From contig CALGAS010000366.1 of assembly GCA_937959175.1 (NCBI GenBank), positions 1 through 5,326 of the forward strand: a stretch of 5,326 nt of DNA, written 5' to 3'. The translations under genes and the position numbers were made by a program. The stretch's first letter is position 1. The number at the start of each line of letters is the position of its first letter. Of the stretch, positions 1 through 5,279 are shown piece by piece. Under the pieces are notes generated by a model. The model saw nothing but the letters and a program-made list of their open reading frames with translations. It did not search any database and was not told the DNA's origin. This DNA comes from an uncultured bacterium (GTDB lineage: Bacteria > Planctomycetota > Planctomycetia > Pirellulales > UBA1268).

Positions 1-900
<900 letters not shown>

Positions 901-1035
901 GCTCTCTCCTGCTAACTCCTCACGAGTGAAAAAACGGAACGATCAATCTTGGGTCGATCCGAAAACTGTTTCTCGATTCTCTGAAAACCAAGTCGGGCGG
1001 ACTTCTGAAACGGACGGTCTCGATCTACGGTGCCG

Positions 1036-1110
<75 letters not shown>

Positions 1111-1187
1111 CAATGTACCTGGTGTTTCTGGGAAGTCGGTTGCCTCGTCGGGTGGTTCAGGTGAGCGGCACGGCGGGTGGGCGGAAA

Positions 1188-1258
1188 AGCGGGTGAAGGG
1201 AATCGAACCCTCGTCTTTAGCTTGGAAGGCTATTGCTCTACCATTGAGCTACACCCGC
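1188..1258 (-). tRNA. tRNA-Gly (anticodon TCC)
   Basis: This is a 71-nt cloverleaf on the minus strand. The acceptor stem is GCGGGTG/CACCCGC and the D arm is GCTC-AATGGTA-GAGC. The anticodon loop is CTTCCAA, giving anticodon TCC and reading GGA/GGG. The T arm is GAGGG-TTCGATT-CCCTT. The discriminator is U, as usual for bacterial tRNA-Gly, and CCA is not encoded. One oddity is visible: the anticodon stem ATAGC/GCTAA has an A-A mismatch at its outermost pair (27-43), leaving four good pairs. It is the third tRNA of the cluster and corresponds to glyT in E. coli. Confidence 0.96.
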
Positions 1259-1343
1259 GGGGCCGGGGCAACACCCCGCAGCACCCGAACCGCCAGCGGA
1301 ATGCGTCGGCTGCCGGATGGTGCAGGGCTCCGGGGAATCGCAG

Positions 1344-1425
1344 TGGGGAGTGCAGGATTCGAACCTGCGAAGGCAAAGCCATCAGATTTACAGTCTGACC
1401 CCGTTGACCGCTTGGGTAACTCCCC
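1344..1425 (-). tRNA. tRNA-Tyr (anticodon GTA)
   Basis: This is a class II tRNA of 82 nt on the minus strand. The acceptor stem is GGGGAGT/ACTCCCC. The anticodon stem is TCAGA/TCTGA with loop CTGTAAA, giving anticodon GTA. The long variable arm contains the short stem GGC-TTT-GCC, as expected for bacterial tRNA-Tyr. The T arm is GCAGG-TTCGAAT-CCTGC. The discriminator is A and CCA is not encoded. It is the second tRNA of the cluster and corresponds to tyrU. A CA-rich stretch (1428-1453, read on the minus strand) sits immediately 5' of it. Confidence 0.97.
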
Positions 1426-1632
1426 GCGTGGTGTGTTGGTGTGCGGTGTGTGGTCGCGTCTCCAGTATGAAGCCTAAACGGTTGTCGTGACGGTCGCCGA
1501 TCGCTCGAAACAGCCAGGCACACCGACGAAGCCGAATCTCCCGAGCGATTCCAGCCCCGCCGACGTCGGGCATGCCCGGTCCGGACGGCCGCCCGACGGC
1601 CGGCGCCCCGCAGGACGAGGCCGCCAACGCTG

Positions 1633-1705
1633 AGCTAGCGGCGGGAGTTGAACCCGCAACCTGCTGATTACAAATCAGCTGCTCTGCCAATTGAGCTACG
1701 CTAGC
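1633..1705 (-). tRNA. tRNA-Thr (anticodon TGT)
   Basis: This is a 73-nt cloverleaf on the minus strand. The acceptor stem is GCTAGCG/CGCTAGC and the D arm is GCTC-AATTGGCA-GAGC. The anticodon stem is GCTGA/TCAGC with loop TTTGTAA, giving anticodon TGT and reading mainly ACA. The T arm is GCGGG-TTCAACT-CCCGC. The discriminator is U and CCA is not encoded. It is the first tRNA of the Thr-Tyr-Gly-Thr-tuf cluster and corresponds to thrU. The 207-nt spacer to tRNA-Tyr (1426-1632) is unusually long and shows no gene that I can recognise. Confidence 0.97.
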
Positions 1706-1731
1706 GGCCGGTCGAAACCGCGAATCGATGA

Positions 1732-1759
1732 AGTGTACGGATTCGCATTTCCCATGCAA
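1732..1759 (-). promoter_or_regulatory. Candidate promoter of the tRNA-tuf operon
   Basis: Reading the minus strand, TTGCAT (1759-1754) is followed after 16 bases by TACACT (1737-1732, four of six matches to TATAAT). The -10 box lies 26 bases upstream of the first tRNA. The region between it and the tRNA is short and holds no other box. The -35 match is weak (three of six), so this is a placement by position as much as by sequence. Confidence 0.4.
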
Positions 1760-1784
1760 GCCGGCCCCCTTTTTCTGGCCCTGC

Positions 1785-1822
1785 GGGCCGCGGCCCTCGA
1801 TCCCGCCACCCCGCCCGGGCGG
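1785..1822. repeat. Two perfect 12-bp GC palindromes after the phosphatase gene
   Basis: GGGCCGCGGCCC (1785-1796) and CCGCCCGGGCGG (1811-1822) are perfect palindromes in the 124-nt gap between the phosphatase stop codon and the first tRNA. Neither is followed by a T-run on the minus strand, so neither is a textbook intrinsic terminator. They may form RNA hairpins at the 3' end of the phosphatase message, or simply reflect the GC-rich sequence. Confidence 0.35.
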
Positions 1823-1829
1823 ACCGATT

Positions 1830-3032
1830 TCAGCCGAGGACGAGCTCGAGCATCGAGAAGTCGTCGTGAAAGTCTTCCCGACCGGAAAGGTCGCGGACCC
1901 GCCCCAGGAGGATATCCAATGGCCCCGCTGCCCCGGCCGGCTGGTCCCGCCGGCCCGCCGATGCCTCGGCCAGCGTCTCCACAAAGGCGTCAAAGGGCCA
2001 CATCCCCCCCTCGGGGAGGCTGATCTCGAAGGCCCCATCGCTATATACGAAAAGGCTCGATTCCGGGGGCACCTCCACCTCATCGGCGGTAAACTCCAGC
2101 CCCTCGACCGCCCCGATCAACGGCCCTTCCGAGTCCAGGAGCCGCTGCCCCCCCCCTGCCGGGAGGAGCAGGGCCGGCGGATGGCCGCCGCCCGCCCACC
2201 GCAGCCGGCGGCTGGGCCGATCGAAGACCCCATACCAGGCGGTGAAGAACATGTCGTTTTGCCGCTCCATCGGGAAGGCCTTGTTGAGCGCCGCCAGAAC
2301 ATCGGCAGGACGATGGAAGTCGGTCTGGGGCAGGGCCTCGCTGCGAATCGCGTTCAACGCCGAGACCGACAAGAGCGCCGCCCCCACGCCGTGCCCGCAG
2401 ACATCGAGCAGATAGACCGCCAGCGTGTCGTCGTCGAGGTCGTGGTAGCCGAAGGCATCGCCTCCGAGGGCCGCCGATGGAATGAATCGCCAGTCTGCAC
2501 GGATGCTGCCGAGCGACTGCGGCGGCGGCAGCAGCGAGCGGACGTAGGTGGCGGCCGTCGCCAGATCGTTCGCCAGGATCTGCTGGCTCTTCTGGAGCGC
2601 CCGGAAGGCCTCGTTCCGCTCGGCCAGCGCGATGTAGCCCCGCGAGTGGTGGCGAACCCGGGCGATCAGCTCGAGCCGATCGGGGAGTTTCACGATGTAG
2701 TCGTTGGCCCCCAGGGCGAAGGCCTCCGCCTTGACCGTCGGCTCTTCCTTGGTGGACAAGACGATCACAGGCACGTCGCGGAATCGCTCGTCAGCCCGAT
2801 ACCGCCGGACCAATTCCAGGCCGTCGACCTCGGGCATCACGAGATCCTGGAGAATCACGGTCGGCTCGACCTCGGCCGCCTTCTCAATCGCGGCGGTCGC
2901 ATCCTTGCAGTAATGGAGCGTGATCCCCTCCTCACCGGCAAGCATTCGACGGACGGCCTCACCGATGATCGGCTGGTCGTCGACAAGCAGGACGCTCGTG
3001 CCGCGGGCGGCGGGAGTGGCGGGGATGGCCAT
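1830..3032 (-). CDS. Response regulator receiver fused to PP2C/SpoIIE serine phosphatase (RsbU-like)
   Basis: This 400-residue cytoplasmic signalling protein has no membrane segment. Residues ~12-130 form a receiver domain. It has the acidic pair D18-D19 (LLVDDQ), phosphoacceptor D63 (ILQDLVMPEVDG), S93/T94 (VIVLSTKEE) and K115 (YIVKLPD). A helical linker (~131-170) leads to a PPM/SpoIIE-type phosphatase domain. Its metal-binding motifs are GGDAFGYHDL (190-199), LLDVCGHGVGAALL (208-221), AGGGHPPALLL (280-290), YSDGAFE (330-336) and DDFSMLEL (390-397). All catalytic positions look intact. In this family phosphorylation of the receiver controls dephosphorylation of a STAS anti-anti-sigma-type partner (partner switching), but no STAS protein or HPK-type kinase is in the window. 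The start is ATG at 3032-3030, and only a weak GGGG precedes it. It follows the split MpsC-like gene by 54 nt and is probably the last gene of that cluster. Confidence 0.93.
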   Translation of the reverse strand: MAIPATPAARGTSVLLVDDQPIIGEAVRRMLAGEEGITLHYCKDATAAIEKAAEVEPTVILQDLVMPEVDGLELVRRYRADERFRDVPVIVLSTKEEPTVKAEAFALGANDYIVKLPDRLELIARVRHHSRGYIALAERNEAFRALQKSQQILANDLATAATYVRSLLPPPQSLGSIRADWRFIPSAALGGDAFGYHDLDDDTLAVYLLDVCGHGVGAALLSVSALNAIRSEALPQTDFHRPADVLAALNKAFPMERQNDMFFTAWYGVFDRPSRRLRWAGGGHPPALLLPAGGGQRLLDSEGPLIGAVEGLEFTADEVEVPPESSLFVYSDGAFEISLPEGGMWPFDAFVETLAEASAGRRDQPAGAAGPLDILLGRVRDLSGREDFHDDFSMLELVLG

Positions 3033-3086
3033 CGCCCCAGGCTACCAGACGCCTGCCCGCGGGCAGCAGGCCGGCCATCCCGCGCC

Positions 3087-3560
3087 TCACTTCGCCGATT
3101 TCTTGACCCGGCAGGCTGGCTGCTGGGCGAGTGAAAACACAAGCACCTCCTCGCCGGTGATCGTCGAGATGTCGTGATGCACGCTCACCATCCCGACACC
3201 CGTGGCCCGGCAGACGATCTGCTCGAGCCGGGGCCGTCCGGTGGCCACCATGTGGGCGCGGACCTGCTTGAGCAGCGACCGTCCGTTGCCGTTGTCGCTT
3301 CCATTACCACCGCTGTGGGCACCGCCGCTGTGGATTCCGCGGCCGTCGGGGCTGCCGGCTCGATCACGCTGCCGGCCGTCACCGTCGCCGTCGCCGTCGC
3401 CGGCCGGGGCCGCAGACGCGGCCCCGGCATCGTCGCGAGGGGTCAGGAGTTGCCGCTCCGCCGCGGTCAATTCCGCGGCCGCCGGGGCTGCCGGCTCGAT
3501 CACGCTGCTGGCCGTCACCGTCGCCGTCGCCGGCCGGGGCCGCAGTTGCGGCCCCGGCAT
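3087..3560 (-). CDS. C-terminal fragment of MpsC/DUF2294-family protein
   Basis: This frame can start at ATG 3560-3558 inside the first-read repeat copy, giving 157 residues. The first ~29 residues are that copy in the wrong phase. From ELTAAERQLLTP (30-41) the phase is correct and the linker is read through (GDGDGDGDG, then HSGG twice, then NGSDNGNG). Residues 95-145 form the MpsC C-terminal part: SLLKQVRAHM, RLEQIVCRATG, SVHHDISTITGEEVLVF. I see no good Shine-Dalgarno site for the internal ATG, so this fragment may be made only by coupling or frameshifting, or not at all. Confidence 0.5.
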   Translation of the reverse strand: MPGPQLRPRPATATVTASSVIEPAAPAAAELTAAERQLLTPRDDAGAASAAPAGDGDGDGDGRQRDRAGSPDGRGIHSGGAHSGGNGSDNGNGRSLLKQVRAHMVATGRPRLEQIVCRATGVGMVSVHHDISTITGEEVLVFSLAQQPACRVKKSAK

Positions 3561-3599
3561 CCTCGCGGGGAGTGAGAAGCTGCCGCTCCGCCGCGGTCA
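3334..3599. repeat. Imperfect tandem duplication, 136 bp + 130 bp
   Basis: The two adjacent copies (3334-3469 and 3470-3599) both begin ATTCCGCGGCCG and end CCGCCGCGGTCA. They align with ten substitutions over 130 positions (about 92% identity). One extra GTCGCC hexamer is present in the left copy (GTCACC followed by three GTCGCC at 3378-3401, against two at 3514-3531). Read in the MpsC frame, six of the ten substitutions are silent. The four replacements are E/D, T/S, Q/R and G/D. The unit encodes LTAAERQLLTP plus a GD-repeat linker. Confidence 0.95.
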
Positions 3600-3738
3600 G
3601 CACGCCCTGGAGCCGGACCACGAGCAGCGTGCCGACGAGGTGGGCATGAATGTCCCGCGGACCGCGACCGATGAACTCCTGCTGAAACCTCGAGATGCCG
3701 TCGCAGACGGCCGCCTCGATCTCACCTTGGGACTTCAT
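3379..3738 (-). CDS. N-terminal fragment of MpsC/DUF2294-family protein
   Basis: This frame encodes 119 residues. Residues 1-57 are a convincing MpsC/DUF2294 N-terminus: a helix with GEIEAAV, the GRGPRDI signature, a strand pair, and GVLTAAERQLLTP. Residues 58-89 are a low-complexity linker containing GDGDGDG. From about residue 90 the frame enters the second repeat copy out of phase and produces an arginine-rich nonsense tail, ending at 3379. If translated as such, the protein lacks the C-terminal half of the domain and is unlikely to fold normally. Confidence 0.6.
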   Translation of the reverse strand: MKSQGEIEAAVCDGISRFQQEFIGRGPRDIHAHLVGTLLVVRLQGVLTAAERQLLTPREDAGAATAAPAGDGDGDGQQRDRAGSPGGRGIDRGGAATPDPSRRCRGRVCGPGRRRRRRR

Positions 3739-3759
3739 GGCCTTTCCCCTTTACGGTTG

Positions 3760-4119
3760 TCAGCCATCGGCCTGCCGCCGACCCTCCATCCGTGCCACCG
3801 CGGCCGCCAGGGGCTGGCGACCCACGGCTCCTGCCGGCATCCGCTGCGATCCGTTGCCGATCGAGCGGCCCGCGGGCACCCCGACTCCGTCGCGGGACGC
3901 CAGCCCGGCCGGCCGGCCTTCACCGTTGCCGTTGCCGGTGCCGTTGCAGATCCGGTCCCAGACCTCGCGGCGGTGGATCGGCATCTTGTTGTCGGCCTCG
4001 AAGCCGAGCCGAACGCGGCCCCCTTCGATCTCCAGAACCGTGATCTCGAGCACGATCTCCATCTCACCGGGCTGACCGATGACGACACTTTCTCGATTCT
4101 TCCTCGTCAATACCAACAT
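3760..4119 (-). CDS. csrA: CsrA/RsmA-family RNA-binding regulator with long C-terminal tail
   Basis: CsrA is a small dimeric RNA-binding protein that recognises ANGGA motifs in mRNA leaders and changes translation or stability. Residues 1-57 form the CsrA fold: MLVLTRKNRESVVIG (1-15), strands EIVLEITVLEI and GRVRLGFEAD, then PIHRREVWDRI (47-57). The RNA-contacting L4/R6 and R50 (equivalent to R44 of E. coli CsrA) are present. A short insertion (QPGEME) lengthens the first hairpin. Residues 58-119 form an extra tail rich in G, N, R and A (NGTGNGNGEG at 59-68), whereas most CsrA proteins end near residue 60-70. The start is ATG 4119-4117, with AGGAAGGTGA ending a few bases upstream. It sits 40 nt after one MpsC-like gene and 21 nt before another, so co-transcription is likely. 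The tail could also be a read-on after loss of the ancestral stop. Confidence 0.92.
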   Translation of the reverse strand: MLVLTRKNRESVVIGQPGEMEIVLEITVLEIEGGRVRLGFEADNKMPIHRREVWDRICNGTGNGNGEGRPAGLASRDGVGVPAGRSIGNGSQRMPAGAVGRQPLAAAVARMEGRRQADG

Positions 4120-4159
4120 GGGTCACCTTCCTCATGGTTGCGGATCCCTCCGGGATGAT

Positions 4160-4843
4160 TCAGCGGGGAGCGGCTCCAGTGCCGTCCGCCGGCTGCAGTC
4201 CTGGCGTTCCACTGGCATGTGGATCGTGGCTGGTCGCATGGCCCGGCCACGCTGGCCGAGCCTGGAGATGCGTGTTGACGGGCACGCCGAGGGCCGGCAG
4301 GCCCTGACCCATCAGAAAAACATCCACCTGGGTCGCGGTTGCCAGCGTCTTGTGGATGCTTCCGGTCACAACGTCGATGTGGGCCAGCCCGCCGCGAAAC
4401 GCGACGCCCGTCGCCTGATGGACGTTCTCGCAGAGGGCCTCGACCGATTGGTCGAAGAGCTGGCGGTGAAACTCCGCCACACGGCACGCGGCCGACTGGT
4501 CCTCCCGGGCAAGCCGCCGCTCCAACTGTGAAAACGGCTCTTGAAGGTGCACCACCATCCAGCCGCCGCTGCCCACGACCGTGACGCTCGTCGGGGAGCG
4601 GCCCAACAGCCCGTGCTCAAAGCTGCTGGCGGCTCGGGCCACGCGGCGGGCAAGCCACGTATCGGCTGGGAACGTGGTCTCGGCAGGAAGCGTGCCATCG
4701 GCAGGGAGCGCGGCATCGGCAGGAAGCGTGGCATCGGCCTGTGACCTGGCATACGAAGCCGGCTTCCCGGCGACCGTTCGGACAGGCCGCCTGGCGGCCG
4801 CGAGAGGAGACTGATTGCTTGTGTGCATGAGGCAGGCGGTCAT
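4160..4843 (-). CDS. MpsC/DUF2294-like protein, divergent paralogue
   Basis: With the ATG at 4843-4841 the product has 227 residues. Another ATG lies at 4828. The frame stays open up to a TTG at 4897, but that codon sits in the T-run of a terminator and is an unlikely start. None of the starts has a clear Shine-Dalgarno site. The N-terminal ~60 residues are low complexity and carry a six-residue repeat (ADATLP-ADAALP-ADGTLP-AETTFP). The following ~115 residues resemble the MpsC/DUF2294 fold: a helix, GLLGRSPTSVTVVGSGGWMV, VHLQEPFSQLERRLA, then FHRQLFDQSVEALCENVHQ and TGVAFRGGLAHIDVVTGSIH. The order of motifs matches the paralogue at 3087-3738, but the sequence is much more divergent (no GVLTPAE). 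The final ~45 residues look disordered. MpsC is part of a cation-translocating, membrane-potential-generating system in Staphylococcus aureus. Its MpsA/MpsB partners are absent here, so the role is open. Confidence 0.72.
   Translation of the reverse strand: MTACLMHTSNQSPLAAARRPVRTVAGKPASYARSQADATLPADAALPADGTLPAETTFPADTWLARRVARAASSFEHGLLGRSPTSVTVVGSGGWMVVHLQEPFSQLERRLAREDQSAACRVAEFHRQLFDQSVEALCENVHQATGVAFRGGLAHIDVVTGSIHKTLATATQVDVFLMGQGLPALGVPVNTHLQARPAWPGHATSHDPHASGTPGLQPADGTGAAPR
4664..4735. repeat. Four 18-bp tandem repeats in the MpsC-like gene
   Basis: Units start at 4664, 4682, 4700 and 4718. The last three are nearly identical (CGGCAGGAAGCGTGCCAT-type). The first is more diverged, and a degenerate fifth (4736-4753) matches at about 12 of 18 positions. 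The period is a multiple of three, so copy number changes keep the frame and only alter the count of the six-residue motif A-D-x-T-L-P. Confidence 0.9.
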
Positions 4844-4898
4844 CAGCGATGACGAGGACGGGGTGGGAACGGGGAACGCCGCGGCGTCGAATGGCAAT

Positions 4899-4953
4899 AA
4901 AAAAAGCCGGCGTGAGAGGAGCCCCTGGCGGGGTTTGCCTCTCGCGCCGGCTT
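4899..4953 (-). terminator. Intrinsic terminator after the small ORF
   Basis: On the minus strand a 14-bp stem (arms 4938-4951 and 4906-4919, one G-U pair, extended by AA/TT) encloses a loop that itself contains CCCC-GCCA-GGGG. It is followed by seven T's (4905-4899). This is the clearest terminator in the window. It lies between a minus-strand promoter and the first MpsC-like gene, so it either ends a short transcript or acts as an attenuator for the downstream cluster. Confidence 0.85.
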
Positions 4954-5065
4954 ACGCTGCGACGGACCTCCCGGACCAATGCCGGTCTGCCCCTCGTCTC
5001 GTCTTCCGTTCGGTGGAACGTGTTGTCAGGTTGTGTTCCACGGCAACAACAGTGGGCAAAGCCAC
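4952..5065 (-). CDS. Small ORF, 37 residues, unknown function
   Basis: The frame starts at GTG 5065-5063, with GGGAGG five bases upstream (GGGAGG-TGACG-GTG), and ends at TAA 4954-4952, which overlaps the foot of the terminator hairpin. It has its own promoter with a perfect TATAAT box just upstream. The product begins MALPTVVAVEHN and ends with a basic RKTRRG segment and SGRSVAA. The RKTRRG segment is faintly like the small ribosomal protein bTHX, but the match is too short to claim. I do not recognise the family. The coordinated promoter, ribosome site, stop and terminator support a real short gene or a leader peptide. It happens to be in the same frame as the downstream MpsC-like ORF. Confidence 0.45.
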   Translation of the reverse strand: MALPTVVAVEHNLTTRSTERKTRRGADRHWSGRSVAA

Positions 5066-5089
5066 CGTCACCTCCCTGGAACGTGCCGG

Positions 5090-5117
5090 ATTATATTGGG
5101 GGGTCTGGGGAACGCAA
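5090..5117 (-). promoter_or_regulatory. Promoter with perfect TATAAT box, minus strand
   Basis: Reading the minus strand, TATAAT (5095-5090) lies 16 bases after TTGCGT (5117-5112, three of six). An AT-rich block (AAAATTTT, about 5120-5127) sits directly upstream of the -35 box, like an UP element, in otherwise GC-rich DNA. Transcription would begin near 5083, about 18 bases before the GTG of the small ORF. It is the only strong promoter I see for the cluster to the left. Confidence 0.65.
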
Positions 5118-5181
5118 GCAAAATTTTCCGGCTGCGTTGTTTCGCTGCGGTGTTGTCGAAGTGGACACTCGCCAGCATTGA

Positions 5182-5209
5182 AGTCGACTCGATGAACTTC
5201 TCGTCGACT
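5182..5209. repeat. 7-bp inverted repeat AGTCGAC...GTCGACT, possible operator
   Basis: AGTCGAC (5182-5188) and GTCGACT (5203-5209) are inverted. Because GTCGAC is itself palindromic, GTCGACTC is also a direct repeat, at 5183 and 5203. The 20-bp period is about two helical turns, so both half-sites face the same side. It lies about 100-125 bases upstream of the minus-strand start site, between that promoter and the possible divergent gene. The rest of 5128-5262 shows only a CCGCGG pair (5225-5238) and no gene. Confidence 0.45.
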
Positions 5210-5262
5210 CAGGTTTTGTTCATGCCGCGGTGCCGCGGCTGCCGAAACTCCACCTACACAAA

Positions 5263-5278
5263 CCCCTCCATGGAGGGG
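5263..5278. repeat. Perfect 16-bp palindrome CCCCTCCATGGAGGGG
   Basis: The two arms are fully complementary. In RNA it would form CCCCTC-CATG-GAGGGG. On the plus strand it contains the Shine-Dalgarno-like GGAGGGG directly before ATG 5280. On the minus strand it is followed by GTTTG, too few T's for a confident terminator. Confidence 0.6.
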
Positions 5279-5279
5279 T

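Larger units (their letters stand above)
3087..3738 (-). pseudogene. MpsC/DUF2294-family gene split by an out-of-frame tandem duplication
   Basis: The two halves of an MpsC-type (DUF2294, Pfam PF10057) protein lie in different frames. The N-terminal half starts at ATG 3738 (MKSQGEIEAAV, then FIGRGPRDIHAHLVGTLLVV and RLQGVLTAAERQLLTP). The C-terminal half ends at TGA 3089-3087 (SLLKQVRAHM, RLEQIVCRATGVGMVSVHHD, ISTITGEEVLVFSL). Between them a unit is present twice (3334-3469, 136 bp; 3470-3599, 130 bp), and neither length is a multiple of three. Removing either copy leaves one open frame of 173 or 171 residues, close to a normal MpsC protein plus a linker. Alternatively, one base too many near the junction (3470/3469) breaks a 216-residue version. 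It could be a true pseudogene, a phase-variable gene, a site of translational frameshifting or a sequencing/assembly error. It lies 21 nt after csrA, so it is co-transcribed. The upstream AAGGGG serves as a Shine-Dalgarno site. Confidence 0.75.

Noticed and set aside
1426..1632. Extra gene or tRNA in the long spacer between tRNA-Thr and tRNA-Tyr
   Set aside because: No cloverleaf is visible, and the open frames there are shadows running into the tRNAs.
1728..3134. 468-residue open frame on the plus strand
   Set aside because: It is the antisense shadow of the receiver-PP2C gene, a long antisense frame caused by high GC. Its product shows no recognisable domain, whereas the minus-strand frame has all catalytic motifs.
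3334..3599. CRISPR-like or transposon-derived repeat
   Set aside because: There are only two adjacent copies with no spacers, no inverted ends and no transposase. The unit is coding sequence of the host gene.
3202..4158. 318-residue open frame on the plus strand over csrA and the split MpsC gene
   Set aside because: It is antisense to two recognisable genes and its product is proline/arginine/serine-rich filler. It is notable only because it stays open across the duplication.
4895..4897. TTG as start of the first MpsC-like gene (245 residues)
   Set aside because: The codon follows directly on the T-run of the terminator and has no ribosome site, so a start at 4843 or 4828 is preferred.
4952..5065. 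Small ORF as ribosomal protein bTHX
   Set aside because: Only a short basic RKTRRG segment is similar. The N-terminus does not fit the family.
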